A stretch of 64,000 bases of DNA from Simplicispira sp. 125 (GTDB taxonomy: Bacteria; Pseudomonadota; Gammaproteobacteria; Burkholderiales; Burkholderiaceae_C): contig NZ_QEKM01000001.1 of assembly GCF_003096555.1 (NCBI RefSeq), positions 992,001 to 1,056,000 of the forward strand. Direction: 5' to 3'. This document shows positions 50,109 through 58,952 of the stretch, in pieces (the stretch's first letter is position 1; every line of letters begins with the position of its first letter). A program made the position numbers and the translations under genes. The notes beneath the pieces were generated by a model. That model had not been told where the DNA came from. It made no database searches and saw only the letters and a list, made by a program, of their open reading frames with translations.

Positions 50109-51245
50109 TTACATGGACGCGGTCAGCATGGCGCGGTACTCATCTGCCGTGGCAATGCGCGGATTGGTCTTGTGGCAGTGGTCGGCCAGTGCGCCCTTGA
50201 TCACATCGTCGAACTGGCTCTCGGTTACGCCCATGGCGGCCAGGCCGGTGGGCAGGCCCAGGCGGGCGTTCATGTCACGGAGGGCCTCGGGAATATTGCT
50301 TGCGCTGGCCAGGCCCATGGCATGGGCCATGCGTTCGAGGCGCTTGTCTTTTTGAACCGACTGCGCCTCGGCGTTGAAGCGCACCACAGCAGGCAGGAAC
50401 ATGGCGTTGAGCGTGCCGTGGTGCAGGCGCGGGTTCACGCCGCCCAGGCTGTGGCTGAGCGAATGCACAGCGCCCAACCCCTTCTGGAAGGCCATGGCGC
50501 CCTGCATGCTGGCGCTCATCATGTTCAGGCGTGCCTCGAGGTCGGCGCCGTTGCGCGTCGCCCGCTCGATGTGCGCCCAGCCGCGTGTGAGGCCGTCCAG
50601 GGCAATACCGTCGGCCGGGGGGTTGAAGGCGGCCGACATGAAGGTCTCCATGCAGTGTGCGATGGCGTCCATGCCGGTGGCTGCCGTGAGCAGGGGCGGT
50701 AGGCCCAGGGTGAGTTCGGGGTCGCAGATGGCGGCTTTGGGCAGCAGGTTCCACGAGTGAAAGCCCAGCTTGCGGTGGTCGTCCACGATGATGATGGCGC
50801 CGCGCGCCACTTCGCTACCGGTGCCGCTGGTGGTGGGTACGGCGATCAGGGGGGCTGCGCGGTCCGTGATGCGCGGTGACCCGCCTTCGATGGTGGCGTA
50901 GTGCGTGAGCGGGCCTTCGTGCGTGGCGGCGATGGCGATGCCTTTGGCGCAGTCGATGGCGGAGCCGCCGCCCACAGCGATCAGGCCGTCACAGCCGTGT
51001 GTTTTGTAGACCGCTGTGGCGGCGCGCACGGCGGCTTCGGTCGGGTTGGCGGGGGTCTGGTCAAACACGGCCAGCGGCACGCCCGCCAGGGCGTCCAGTG
51101 CTTTTTGCAACACGCCTGCCGCCTTCACACCGGGGTCGGTGACGACGAGCGGGCGCGTAATGCCGGTGCGCTCGCATTCCTGCTTGAGGAGCCCGATGGC
51201 ACCATTGTCGAACTGGATCTGGGTGAGGTAGTAGATGAGTGCCAT
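50109..51245 (-). CDS. Iron-containing alcohol dehydrogenase (group III)
   Basis: NAD-dependent enzyme of 378 residues. The nucleotide motif is GLIAVGGGSAIDCAKGIA near 90, TTSGTGSEVARGAIIIVDDH near 140 is the family signature, and metal ligands are expected in DPELTLGLPP (D), AATGMDAIAHCMETFMS (H) and LGAVHSLSHSLGGVN then PRLHHGTLNAMFLP (H, H). All are intact. It oxidises an alcohol or reduces an aldehyde. It is divergent from the exported hydratase-like gene, with about 80 bp between them, and converges with the patatin gene (no gap). Substrate not evident. Confidence 0.93.
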   Translation of the reverse strand: MALIYYLTQIQFDNGAIGLLKQECERTGITRPLVVTDPGVKAAGVLQKALDALAGVPLAVFDQTPANPTEAAVRAATAVYKTHGCDGLIAVGGGSAIDCAKGIAIAATHEGPLTHYATIEGGSPRITDRAAPLIAVPTTSGTGSEVARGAIIIVDDHRKLGFHSWNLLPKAAICDPELTLGLPPLLTAATGMDAIAHCMETFMSAAFNPPADGIALDGLTRGWAHIERATRNGADLEARLNMMSASMQGAMAFQKGLGAVHSLSHSLGGVNPRLHHGTLNAMFLPAVVRFNAEAQSVQKDKRLERMAHAMGLASASNIPEALRDMNARLGLPTGLAAMGVTESQFDDVIKGALADHCHKTNPRIATADEYRAMLTASM

Positions 51246-51325
51246 GGTGGAATGGGAGTGTATGGGGCGGAAGATTGCTACTTGCGTTTACGATTGCTGC
51301 AAACACTTTAAACCCGGAGACAGAC

Positions 51326-52195
51326 ATGACCAAGTTGCCCCGCCTCGTTCCCCTTGCCCTGGCCGTCGCTTTTGTGACAAGCGCCCAGGCGGCTTGCCTG
51401 AGTGATGCGCAGGCTGCCGATTTGGTGGCGCATTACCTCTCGCGCCAGCCCGCGGCCAATATTGAAGGCCTCTCGGACGCCGACGGCGCCTGCACCCGTG
51501 CCAAGATCAACGCCTTGCTGGAACCCCGCCTGGGCAAGGTGGTGGGCTACAAGGCGGGTCTGACCAACCCGGCTGTGCAAAAGCGTTTCAACACCGACAA
51601 GCCGGTGTGGGGCAAGCTCTACGAAGGCATGGTGCTGGAAAACGGAGCCACGGTGGAGGCCGCCTTTGGCGCCCGCCCGTTGTATGAGGCGGACATGCTG
51701 GTGCGCGTTAAGAGCGCCGACATCAACCGTGCCAAGACCCCCATGGAGGTATTGCAGGCGATCGATCAGGTGATTCCGTTCATTGAGCTGCCCGACCTGG
51801 TGGTGCAGGCGCCACCCAAACTCAACGGTGCCGGCGTCAGCGCCATCAACGTGGGCGCCCGCTTGGGCGTGGCTGGAGCCCCTGTGGCTGTGCCGGTGCT
51901 GCGTGCGGAGCGCTATGCCATGCTGGATGCGCTGCGCGATATGCAGGTCAGCCTGCAGGACGCTAGTGGTGCACGGCTGGGCGGGGGCAAGGGCAGCGAC
52001 ATCCTGGAGCATCCGCTCAACGCTGTGGTCTGGCTGGCGGGTGCGCTGGCACAGGAGGGACTTGCCATGCAGCCGGGCGACCTCATCAGTTTGGGCTCTT
52101 TCTCGCCGCTGCTGCCTCCCAAGGCGGGCTTGTCGGTCACCGCAACCTTTAGCGGTCTTGCGGGCGCGGCACCTGTGCGCGTGAACTTCAAGTGA
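51326..52195 (+). CDS. 2-keto-4-pentenoate hydratase-like protein with a Sec signal peptide
   Basis: Protein of 289 residues, start at 51326 after CCGGAGA. The mature part resembles the fumarylacetoacetate hydrolase-fold hydratases (MhpD/TesE class): VVGYKAGLTNPAVQKRF near residue 70, GKLYEGMVL near 95, and the metal region YEADMLVRV near 118, then FIELPDLV near 155. The first 22 residues (LVPLALAVAFVTSAQA) are a clear signal peptide, although such hydratases are normally cytosolic. It may act in the periplasm on a keto acid, or be a repurposed binding protein. It precedes the hydrolase gene at 52218 by 22 bp. Confidence 0.8.
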   Translation: MTKLPRLVPLALAVAFVTSAQAACLSDAQAADLVAHYLSRQPAANIEGLSDADGACTRAKINALLEPRLGKVVGYKAGLTNPAVQKRFNTDKPVWGKLYEGMVLENGATVEAAFGARPLYEADMLVRVKSADINRAKTPMEVLQAIDQVIPFIELPDLVVQAPPKLNGAGVSAINVGARLGVAGAPVAVPVLRAERYAMLDALRDMQVSLQDASGARLGGGKGSDILEHPLNAVVWLAGALAQEGLAMQPGDLISLGSFSPLLPPKAGLSVTATFSGLAGAAPVRVNFK

Positions 52196-52217
52196 CGGCT
52201 TGCGCCGGGGGCGCACT

Positions 52218-53180
52218 GTGAGCGATCTGCATATCCACCACAAACGCCTGACGGTGCCAATGCGCAGCGTGCTGCAGGGCATGCTGCGTGCTGGGCGCCC
52301 AGCGCTGCATACTTTGTCACCGAGCGCCGCGCGGGCTGCCTACGAGGCAGGGTCGGGCGTGCTGGAACTGGCCAGTGCCCAGCTTGCGCGGGTAGAGGAC
52401 TTTCGCATTCCTGCCCGCGATGGCCATGCATTGGCTGCGCGCCTGTATGCGCCATCGGATGTAGCAGGCCTGCCTGTGCTGCTGTACCTGCATGGTGGTG
52501 GATTCACGATTGGCAGCATTGCGACGCACGATGTTCTGTGCCGCGAACTGGCCCGCCTGTCGGGCTGCATGGTGGTGTCTTTGGACTACCGGCTGGCACC
52601 AGAACACCGGTTCCCGGTGGCCAGCAACGATGCCTGGGACGCCCTGGCCTGGCTTGCCGCACACGCCGACACCCTGGGGGCAGACCCTGCCCGGCTGGCG
52701 GTGGGGGGAGACAGTGCAGGCGGCACGCTGGCTGCTGTGAATGCCATTTTGGCGCGCGACGCCGGTTTACCGCTGGCACTGCAGTTGCTGTTTTATCCGG
52801 GCTGTGCCGCGCACCAGGACACTCCGTCGCACGCTACGTATGCGCGCGGCCTGGTGCTGGAGGAGCCGGCGATCAGCTGGTTCTTTGGCAACTACGTGAG
52901 CACGCGGGAGCAACGCGAGGACTGGCGTTTTGCGCCGTTGTTCGCCCCGGATGTTGATGGCGTGGCACCTGCCTGGGTGGGCCTGGCCGAATGTGATCCG
53001 TTGGTGGACGAAGGCGTTGAGTACGCCGACAAACTGCGTGCGGCGGGCGTGGCGGTGGATCTGGAGATCTACCGCGGCGTGACGCACGAATTCATCAAGA
53101 TGGGCCGCGCCATCCCCGAAGCGCGCCAGGCCCATGCCGACGCGGCAGCTGCGCTGCGCCGGGCTTTCGAGAGAGATTGA
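52218..53180 (+). CDS. Alpha/beta hydrolase, HSL family (esterase/lipase)
   Basis: Serine hydrolase of 320 residues. I use the GTG at 52218 (VSDLHIHH); an in-frame TTG at 52200 has no ribosome site. The oxyanion motif HGGGFTIGS is near residue 94, the nucleophile is in GDSAGGTL near 160, and Asp and His of the triad are expected at ECDPLVDEGVE near 260 and VTHEFIKMG near 290. These are the features of the hormone-sensitive lipase group. Its stop overlaps the next start region, so it is co-translated with the thioesterase-GNAT fusion. It likely hydrolyses short acyl esters. Confidence 0.9.
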   Translation: MSDLHIHHKRLTVPMRSVLQGMLRAGRPALHTLSPSAARAAYEAGSGVLELASAQLARVEDFRIPARDGHALAARLYAPSDVAGLPVLLYLHGGGFTIGSIATHDVLCRELARLSGCMVVSLDYRLAPEHRFPVASNDAWDALAWLAAHADTLGADPARLAVGGDSAGGTLAAVNAILARDAGLPLALQLLFYPGCAAHQDTPSHATYARGLVLEEPAISWFFGNYVSTREQREDWRFAPLFAPDVDGVAPAWVGLAECDPLVDEGVEYADKLRAAGVAVDLEIYRGVTHEFIKMGRAIPEARQAHADAAAALRRAFERD

Positions 53181-53185
53181 GCACC

Positions 53186-54058
53186 ATGCAACGCTATGAA
53201 TTTCGCTGTTTCCATCGCCTGCGTGTACGCTGGGCCGAGGTTGATATGCAGAAGATTGTCTTCAACGCCCATTACCTGATGTACATCGACACGGCCATGA
53301 TGGACTATTGGCGTGCCCTGGCCTTGCCGTACGAGGCCAGCATGGAGGTGCTGGGCGGCGAGATGTACGTGAAGAAGGCCACCGTCGAATACCACGCATC
53401 AGCCATTCTGGATGACACACTGGATGTCGCCCTGCGCTGCGCCCGCATGGGCAATTCATCGGTGTTGTTCCAGACGGGCATCTTCCGGGGTGACCAGCGC
53501 TTGATCGAGGGCGAACTGGTGTACGTGTTTGCAGACCCGGCCACCCAGACATCGCGCCCAGTGCCTGCAGCGCTGCGCAAACTGCTGACCGACTACGAGG
53601 CAGGTCACCCGGTGGTGACCGCGCAGGTGGGCACATGGAGCGCTCTAGGCAAGGATGCCGCACGGGTTCGGCAAGAAGTTTTCGTGCAAGAAATGGGTGT
53701 TGCACTTGAAGAGGAGTCCGACGGACAGGATGCGACGGCAGTCCACGCCGTGCTGCACAACGCCTTGGACATGCCGGTGGCTGCGGGGCGATTGTTGCCG
53801 TCGGTGGTCGGCGTGGCACGCATTGAGCGGCTGGCGGTGGACCGGTCTTTGCGCGGCGCGGGGTGGGGCAGCATGCTGCTCGACGCTCTTGTGCAGGCCG
53901 CCCAGGAGCGTGGCGACAGCCGCGTTGCGCTGGATGCCCAAGCCAGCGTCCAGGCCTTTTACCAACGTGCCGGTTTTGCCGTGTGCGGCGCGCCCTTCAT
54001 GGAGGCGGGGCTGCAGCTCGTTCCGATGGAACGGGCTCTGTCGTCACAGCTTGCGTAG
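53186..54058 (+). CDS. Fusion of a 4HBT/YbgC-type thioesterase and a GNAT acetyltransferase
   Basis: Single frame of 290 residues; the ATG at 53186 is preferred to a TTG at 53177. Residues 1-140 are a hotdog thioesterase of the YbgC/FcbC class, with the active-site stretch EVDMQKIVFNAHYLMYID (the catalytic Asp kept). Residues about 150-285 are a GNAT domain, opening VRQEVFVQEMGV and with the acetyl-CoA loop RSLRGAGWGSMLLDALV near 223. I see no stop or frameshift between the two. Both handle acyl-CoA, so one may use the product of the other. It overlaps the convergent aminotransferase gene by 15 bp. Confidence 0.88.
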   Translation: MQRYEFRCFHRLRVRWAEVDMQKIVFNAHYLMYIDTAMMDYWRALALPYEASMEVLGGEMYVKKATVEYHASAILDDTLDVALRCARMGNSSVLFQTGIFRGDQRLIEGELVYVFADPATQTSRPVPAALRKLLTDYEAGHPVVTAQVGTWSALGKDAARVRQEVFVQEMGVALEEESDGQDATAVHAVLHNALDMPVAAGRLLPSVVGVARIERLAVDRSLRGAGWGSMLLDALVQAAQERGDSRVALDAQASVQAFYQRAGFAVCGAPFMEAGLQLVPMERALSSQLA

Positions 54059-55201
54059 GCGGGCGATGGCTTCGCGCAACGTTTCATCCTTTTTGGCAAA
54101 GCAGAAGCGCACCACGCGCTGGTCGAAGCCGTCACCGTAGAAGGCCGACAGAGGGATGGCGGCCACGCCGATCTCGCGCGTGAGCCATTGGCAAAAATCC
54201 GCTTCGCCCAGGTCGCTCACGGCCGAAATGTCTACGCACTGGAAATAGCTGCCCGTGCTGGGCAGCAGGCGCAGGCGTGAGCCTTCCAGCCCTTGGCGGA
54301 AAAGGTCGCGCTTGGCCTGGTAGAAGGCGGGCAACTGCAGGTAGGGTGCAGGGTCCTGCAGGTAGCGGGCCAGCCCGTGCTGCATGGGCGTGTTGACCGT
54401 GAAGACGTTGAACTGGTGCACCTTGCGAAACTCGGCGGTGAGTGCTGCGGGGGCAGCCACCGTGCCGACTTTCCAGCCAGTGACATGGAAGGTCTTGCCA
54501 AAACTCGACACGATGAAGGCACGGGCTGCCAGGCCTGGAAAGCGCGCAGCGCTTTGGTGCTCGGCGCCATCAAACACCATGTGCTCGTACACCTCGTCGC
54601 TGATGAGAAAGAGGTCGGTCGGTGCCAGCAGGTCTTGCAGCGCCTGCATGTCCTGCGCGCTCCAGACGGTGGCGCTGGGGTTGTGCGGGCTGTTGATGAT
54701 GAGCGCGCGCGTGCGCGGCGTGATGGCTGCACTGATGCGGGCAAAATCGGGGCGAAAGCTCCCTGGCGTTAGCGGCACGCGCACCACGGTGCCACCCGCC
54801 AGCGTGATGTTGGGCGCATAGCTGTCGTAGCAGGGGTCGAGCACGATCACTTCGTCGCCTGGATGCACGATGGCCAAAATGGCGGTCAGGATGGCTTGTG
54901 TAGCACCCGCTGTGATGGTTATTTCGGCATCAGGGCAATACTGGCGTGCGGTAGTGGCTTCAATTTTTGTAGCAACGGTCTTCCGCAATGCGAGGATACC
55001 GGGCATGGGAGGGTACTGGTTGTGCCCGGCGCGCATGGCCTGGTGAACCGCGTCGATGAGCGCCGGGTCGCAATCGAAATCTGGAAAACCCTGGCCCAGA
55101 TTGACCGCGCCATGCTCGGCCGCCAGGGCCGACATGACGCTGAAGATGGTGGTGCCCACCTGGGGCAGGCGGCTGGTGATGGCAGGCGTGCGTTCGTTCA
55201 T
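54044..55201 (-). CDS. Pyridoxal-phosphate aminotransferase, methionine aminotransferase (YbdL) type
   Basis: Class I/II aminotransferase of 385 residues. The N-terminal stretch INLGQGFPDFD-like (VNLGQGFPDFDCDPALID) near 32 and NQYPPMPGILALR near 60 are typical of the YbdL/kynurenine aminotransferase group. Cofactor contacts are NSPHNPSATVWS near 170, ISDEVYEHMVFDG near 199 and the Schiff-base lysine in SSFGKTFHVTGWKVG near 235. It would transaminate methionine or related amino acids with a 2-keto acid, possibly in methionine salvage. It lies downstream of, and on the same strand as, the CysB-type regulator gene (148-bp gap). Confidence 0.9.
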   Translation of the reverse strand: MNERTPAITSRLPQVGTTIFSVMSALAAEHGAVNLGQGFPDFDCDPALIDAVHQAMRAGHNQYPPMPGILALRKTVATKIEATTARQYCPDAEITITAGATQAILTAILAIVHPGDEVIVLDPCYDSYAPNITLAGGTVVRVPLTPGSFRPDFARISAAITPRTRALIINSPHNPSATVWSAQDMQALQDLLAPTDLFLISDEVYEHMVFDGAEHQSAARFPGLAARAFIVSSFGKTFHVTGWKVGTVAAPAALTAEFRKVHQFNVFTVNTPMQHGLARYLQDPAPYLQLPAFYQAKRDLFRQGLEGSRLRLLPSTGSYFQCVDISAVSDLGEADFCQWLTREIGVAAIPLSAFYGDGFDQRVVRFCFAKKDETLREAIARLRKL

Positions 55202-55302
55202 GGGGATGGTTTCCTGTCAATGGGCGTCGCTGCGCCCATCCGATGGCCGCCGAGCAGGCCGCGCCAGCGGACGCCGTGGAACGGGCCTTGCCCGGCCACG
55301 GG

Positions 55303-55328
55303 CGTCGTCCCCCTGGCGGGGGACGACG
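55303..55328. other. Perfect 11-bp hairpin between cysB-type gene and aminotransferase
   Basis: CGTCGTCCCCC (55303-55313), loop TGGC and GGGGGACGACG (55318-55328). No T run follows on either side. The stretch 55202-55349 has no gene; the hairpin sequence looks like a common intergenic repeat of this family. Confidence 0.7.
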
Positions 55329-55349
55329 CGAAGCGGCACAGGGGGAGTG

Positions 55350-56291
55350 TCATAACTCGTAATCGTTCACCTGGCCGCTCATGGCGCGGGCCACCAGATC
55401 GCGGCTCAGCCGGTCGCTGAGCAGCTCGGCAAACTTGTAAACAAAATTGCGCAGGTAGGCGCCACGCTTGAAGGCCACGCGCGCCACACTCTGACCAAAA
55501 AGGTGCCCCACAGGGCGCACCACCAAGTCACCCAGTGGGTCGTCCTTCATGGCCATTTCGGCGACGATGCCCAGGCCCAGGCCCAGGCGCACGTAGGTCT
55601 TGATCACGTCGGAGTCGATGGCCTCCAGTGCGATCCGGGGCTGCAGGCGGCGGGCGGCAAAGGCATGGTCGATTTTGCCGCGCCCCGTGAAGGACGGGTG
55701 GTAGGTGATGAGCGGTTCGTGCGCGATGTCGTCCAGGCCCAGGCGCTCTTTCTGGGCCAGGGGGTGGCCGGGCGGCATCACCAGCACATGCTGCCATTCG
55801 TAGCAGGGCAGGGTGACGAGTTCGGGATACTCGGCCAGCGATTCGGTTGCCATGCCGATCTCCGCTACTTCGTCGATCACCATGCGCGCCACCTGGTCTG
55901 GCGTGGTTTGGTGCAGGCTGATATTGACCTTGGGATAGGTTTCGCGCAACCGGGCCACGGGCACGGGCAGTACATAGCGCGCCTGGGTGTGGGTGGTGGC
56001 AATGCTCAGGGTGCCGCTGTCCTGGGCGCTGAACTGTTCTCCGATGCGTTTGAGGTTGCCGACCTCGCGCATGATGAGTTCGATGCTTTTGAGCACATGC
56101 TGGCCCGGTTCGGTAATGCGTTTGAGCCGCTTGCCATGGCGTGCAAAGATTTCGATGCCCAGTTCGCCCTCCAGCTCGATGATGGCCTTGGAGACCCCCG
56201 GCTGTGAGGTGTGCAGCGCCTTGGCAGCCTCGGTCAGGTTGAGGTTGCGGCGAGCGGCTTCCTGGACAAAGCGAAATTGGTGCAGATTCAT
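55350..56291 (-). CDS. cysB: CysB-family LysR-type transcriptional regulator
   Basis: Protein of 313 residues. The N-terminal helix-turn-helix reads MNLHQFRFVQEAARRNLNLT then EAAKALHTSQPGVSKAIIEL, the typical CysB/Cbl opening, and the effector domain carries TTHTQARYVLPVPV near 97, which matches the sulfate/O-acetylserine-binding loop (T-T-H-T-Q-A-R-Y) of CysB. It should activate sulfur assimilation or sulfonate genes in response to acetylserine or sulfur starvation. It is adjacent to cbiX on the same strand and upstream of a methionine-type aminotransferase, so a sulfur and siroheme link fits. cysB versus a cbl-like paralogue cannot be settled here. Confidence 0.88.
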   Translation of the reverse strand: MNLHQFRFVQEAARRNLNLTEAAKALHTSQPGVSKAIIELEGELGIEIFARHGKRLKRITEPGQHVLKSIELIMREVGNLKRIGEQFSAQDSGTLSIATTHTQARYVLPVPVARLRETYPKVNISLHQTTPDQVARMVIDEVAEIGMATESLAEYPELVTLPCYEWQHVLVMPPGHPLAQKERLGLDDIAHEPLITYHPSFTGRGKIDHAFAARRLQPRIALEAIDSDVIKTYVRLGLGLGIVAEMAMKDDPLGDLVVRPVGHLFGQSVARVAFKRGAYLRNFVYKFAELLSDRLSRDLVARAMSGQVNDYEL

Positions 56292-56330
56292 ATCTGAATA
56301 CGGCTAAAAAGTCGCATCATTATGCTGCAT

Positions 56331-56720
56331 TTATCTAACGATGGTCTCTTCGCCGCAGGCAATGGAAGCCATCAGCGCTGTCATGCGCGGGTCTTCGCCA
56401 ATGGCAGTCTGGGTGTTGAAACGCACTTGTGGGTGGCGCACGCGCAAATCCTCCAGCAGCACAGGCAGGTCTTCGCGGGCATGCTTGCCGGTGCCCAGGA
56501 ACATGGGAACGATGGTGATGGAATGGGTACCTATGTCGATCAGTTCCTGCACGGCCTGCCCTAGATCGGGGGTGGAAAGCTCCAGATAGGCACACCGCAC
56601 TGGCATCTGCGGATTGTGGGCCTGGATATAGGTTTGCACGGCCTCGATGGGCGCACGCCAAAGGGGGTCGCGCGAGCCGTGGGCAAACAGCACGATGCCG
56701 ATGAGAGGGAGTGTGGTCAT
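56331..56720 (-). CDS. cbiX: CbiX-type sirohydrochlorin chelatase
   Basis: Short single-domain chelatase of 129 residues. The conserved motif IVLFAHGSRDP near residue 10 has the metal-binding histidine, and a second is in LGTGKHAREDLP near 75, the HGSR and GKHxxxD signature of the CbiX/SirB class. It inserts iron or cobalt into sirohydrochlorin, for siroheme or cobalamin. Length matches the short archaeal-like CbiX-S type. The neighbour downstream is the CysB-family regulator, which fits siroheme use by sulfite reductase. Confidence 0.88.
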   Translation of the reverse strand: MTTLPLIGIVLFAHGSRDPLWRAPIEAVQTYIQAHNPQMPVRCAYLELSTPDLGQAVQELIDIGTHSITIVPMFLGTGKHAREDLPVLLEDLRVRHPQVRFNTQTAIGEDPRMTALMASIACGEETIVR

Positions 56721-56731
56721 GGTGGGAGAAG

Positions 56732-57838
56732 TCAGCGCCTGAGAACCAGCCAGCCAAATGCAGCCAGCGAGAGCAAGGAATAGATAATGCCTGGAGCCGC
56801 TGCGGTGAGCCAGGGCGACCAGTTTTGCAGATTGCCGGCAAAACCGAACAGGTTGTTGAGCAAGAAGAAACTGATCCCGGCCATCACGCCACCAAAGACA
56901 TAACCTGCCGTTGAACCTGCACGGAAATGCAGGTAGGCAAAGGGCAGGGCCAGCACCACCATCACCAGGCAGCTCAGGGGATAGAACACCTTGCGCCAGA
57001 ATTCGATCTCGTAGCGCTGGGCCGACTGCCCGTTGGCCTGCAGGTGGCGGATGTACTGGAACAGGTCTAGCGTGGCCATGCGGTCCGGTTTGAGCACTGC
57101 AGCAGCCACCATATCGGCACTGATTTGCGTAGGCCAGCGCATGCTGGGTTCATTCTGGTATTGCACACGCGCTTCGTCTCCAGAGAGCAGTTGGAAGGCG
57201 CTGCGCTGAACCTGGTTCAGTGTCCAGGCATCATCGTCCTGGAACTGCGCAGAAACCGCATGGGTTTTGGACGCAAGACGTCCCTGGGCATCGAACTCGA
57301 AAATACGCACATCGTGCATGCTGCCGTCGGGGTTGATGGAGCGCACGTTGACGGCAAACGAATTTCCATCCTGGCGTTCCTTGAGCCAGGCCCCCGTGGC
57401 GCCCGTGGTCAACCGGCCCCATTGACTGGCTTTCACCAGTTGTGCAGCTCTGTCGCTCAGTGGCGCCAGATAGTCGCCCACCCCAAACGTGATCAGCACA
57501 AATATCCCGCCCAGTGCCAGCAAGGTGCGCAGCGCACGCCCCGGGCCCAGGCCGCTGGTGCGCATGATGGTGAATTCAGAACTTTGCGCGAGTCGCGCCA
57601 TGACAAAGATGGTTCCGATCAGTACGGTGATGGGCAGCAGCTCGTAGAGGTGGCTTGGAATGCTCAACGCCACGAAGAGCACTGCGTGCGAGACTTCGTA
57701 ACCCCCGTTAGGGCCGCGTCCTACCCAGCGCAGTTCGTCTACCAGGTCGAAAAAAAAGAAGAGCGCCAGAAACCCCAGCGTGACAAAGGCCACGGCGGTG
57801 ATGATTTCCCGATGCACCAGCTTGCGTATGGTTTTCAT
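56732..57838 (-). CDS. lptG: LPS export ABC transporter permease LptG
   Basis: Inner-membrane protein of 368 residues. I start it at the ATG at 57838 (MKTIRKLVHREI), which overlaps the lptF stop as ATGA; longer upstream frames are not plausible. Two groups of transmembrane helices flank a periplasmic domain of about 150 residues, the YjgP/YjgQ layout (start VAFVTLGFLALFFFF; end WLTAAAPGIIYSLLSLAAFG). With LptF it forms the pore that extracts lipopolysaccharide and drives it along the Lpt bridge. Co-transcribed with lptF. The following cbiX gene starts 11 bp after its end. Confidence 0.93.
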   Translation of the reverse strand: MKTIRKLVHREIITAVAFVTLGFLALFFFFDLVDELRWVGRGPNGGYEVSHAVLFVALSIPSHLYELLPITVLIGTIFVMARLAQSSEFTIMRTSGLGPGRALRTLLALGGIFVLITFGVGDYLAPLSDRAAQLVKASQWGRLTTGATGAWLKERQDGNSFAVNVRSINPDGSMHDVRIFEFDAQGRLASKTHAVSAQFQDDDAWTLNQVQRSAFQLLSGDEARVQYQNEPSMRWPTQISADMVAAAVLKPDRMATLDLFQYIRHLQANGQSAQRYEIEFWRKVFYPLSCLVMVVLALPFAYLHFRAGSTAGYVFGGVMAGISFFLLNNLFGFAGNLQNWSPWLTAAAPGIIYSLLSLAAFGWLVLRR

Positions 57839-58929
57839 GCTGTGCCCTCGCGTTGCCATAGCCTGCGCGGTGTCCACTGGTGGTGGCGCGCCCCCAGCAG
57901 CAGCAATGCCAGAGCCATGGTTCCGCCATGCAGCAATGCCACGTAGCTTGTCAGCCCGATTTTTTCGGCGCCGACCCAGCTTTGGCCCAGAGTCATGAAG
58001 TTGTAATACACGATGAAAGCAAACAGAGCAAACATGAGGTTTCCGCTGCGGCTCGCACGTGGGTTCACGCTGGACAGAGCCAGTGCCATCAGCACCAGAT
58101 TGAGAGCGGCAAATGCCAGTCCCAGGCGCCATCCCAGTTCTGCCTTGTAGATGGGGAGCGGTTGCTCCAGCAGTTGCAGGGTGTTGCGTGTCTTGATGGA
58201 CCCTTCACTGGGGCCGCTGGGGGAGGCTTCGCCAATGCGGGTGCTGTATTCGGCGAATTCGCTGATCTTGAGACCGGGCTTGTCGGTGGAGGACTCCATC
58301 CGCTGGCCCTGCGACAACACAACCATGCGTTCGCCGTTGCGCACTTCCAGTCTGGCGCTGCGTGCCGATGTCACCGTTTCGCGGTTTTTTTCTGCCGTGG
58401 CAATGAAAACATTGCTGGCAGATTCCGGGTCCTGGCTTTCCTTGTCAATGAAGAAAACGCGGGTGCCGTTGGCGGACTCCTGGAACTCACCGGGAGCGAT
58501 ACGGTCGATGTCGCCGCGCTGCTCGTACTGCGTGCGCATTTCCTGGATCTGCTGGTTGGCCCAGGGCCATACCGCCAGAGACAGCAGCGATACCACCAGC
58601 ATCACAGGCCAGGCAAAACGCAGCAGCGGGGGGAGTAGGCTTATCAAACCACGGCCACTGGCAAACCAGATGACCATCTCGCTGTCGCGGTACATCCGTG
58701 AGAGAGTGGCTACGATGGAGACGAAAAGGCTCAGGCTCAGGATGGTGGGCAACTGGCCAAGCACGGTAAAGCCCATCACCAGCATCACGTCGGAAGGGCT
58801 GACGCTGCCGCGTGCGGCCTGACCCAGGGTGCGGATCAACATCATGGTCATGACCACGGTAATCAGTACGACCACGGTCGCGCCGAAGCTGCGGGCCAGT
58901 TCCTTGCGGATGGATGAATCGAATAACAT
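57835..58929 (-). CDS. lptF: LPS export ABC transporter permease LptF
   Basis: Inner-membrane protein of 364 residues, start at the ATG at 58929 (MLFDSSIRKELARSFGATVV, the usual LptF opening); a GTG two codons upstream is less likely. Six predicted helices flank the periplasmic beta-jellyroll domain (residues about 125-270), as in YjgP. It pairs with LptG and LptB to move LPS out of the inner membrane. It is divergent from pepA, with only 23 bp between the two start codons, the arrangement also seen in other proteobacteria. Confidence 0.94.
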   Translation of the reverse strand: MLFDSSIRKELARSFGATVVVLITVVMTMMLIRTLGQAARGSVSPSDVMLVMGFTVLGQLPTILSLSLFVSIVATLSRMYRDSEMVIWFASGRGLISLLPPLLRFAWPVMLVVSLLSLAVWPWANQQIQEMRTQYEQRGDIDRIAPGEFQESANGTRVFFIDKESQDPESASNVFIATAEKNRETVTSARSARLEVRNGERMVVLSQGQRMESSTDKPGLKISEFAEYSTRIGEASPSGPSEGSIKTRNTLQLLEQPLPIYKAELGWRLGLAFAALNLVLMALALSSVNPRASRSGNLMFALFAFIVYYNFMTLGQSWVGAEKIGLTSYVALLHGGTMALALLLLGARHHQWTPRRLWQREGTA

Positions 58930-58952
58930 TGGCACGACAGAAAAGGCTGATT

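Noticed and set aside
54935..54985. Ninth copy of the ATAGCTGC repeat inside the aminotransferase gene
   Set aside because: Only a faint likeness (GCGGTAGTGGCTTCAATTTTTG); the arms do not pair and it is no better than chance.
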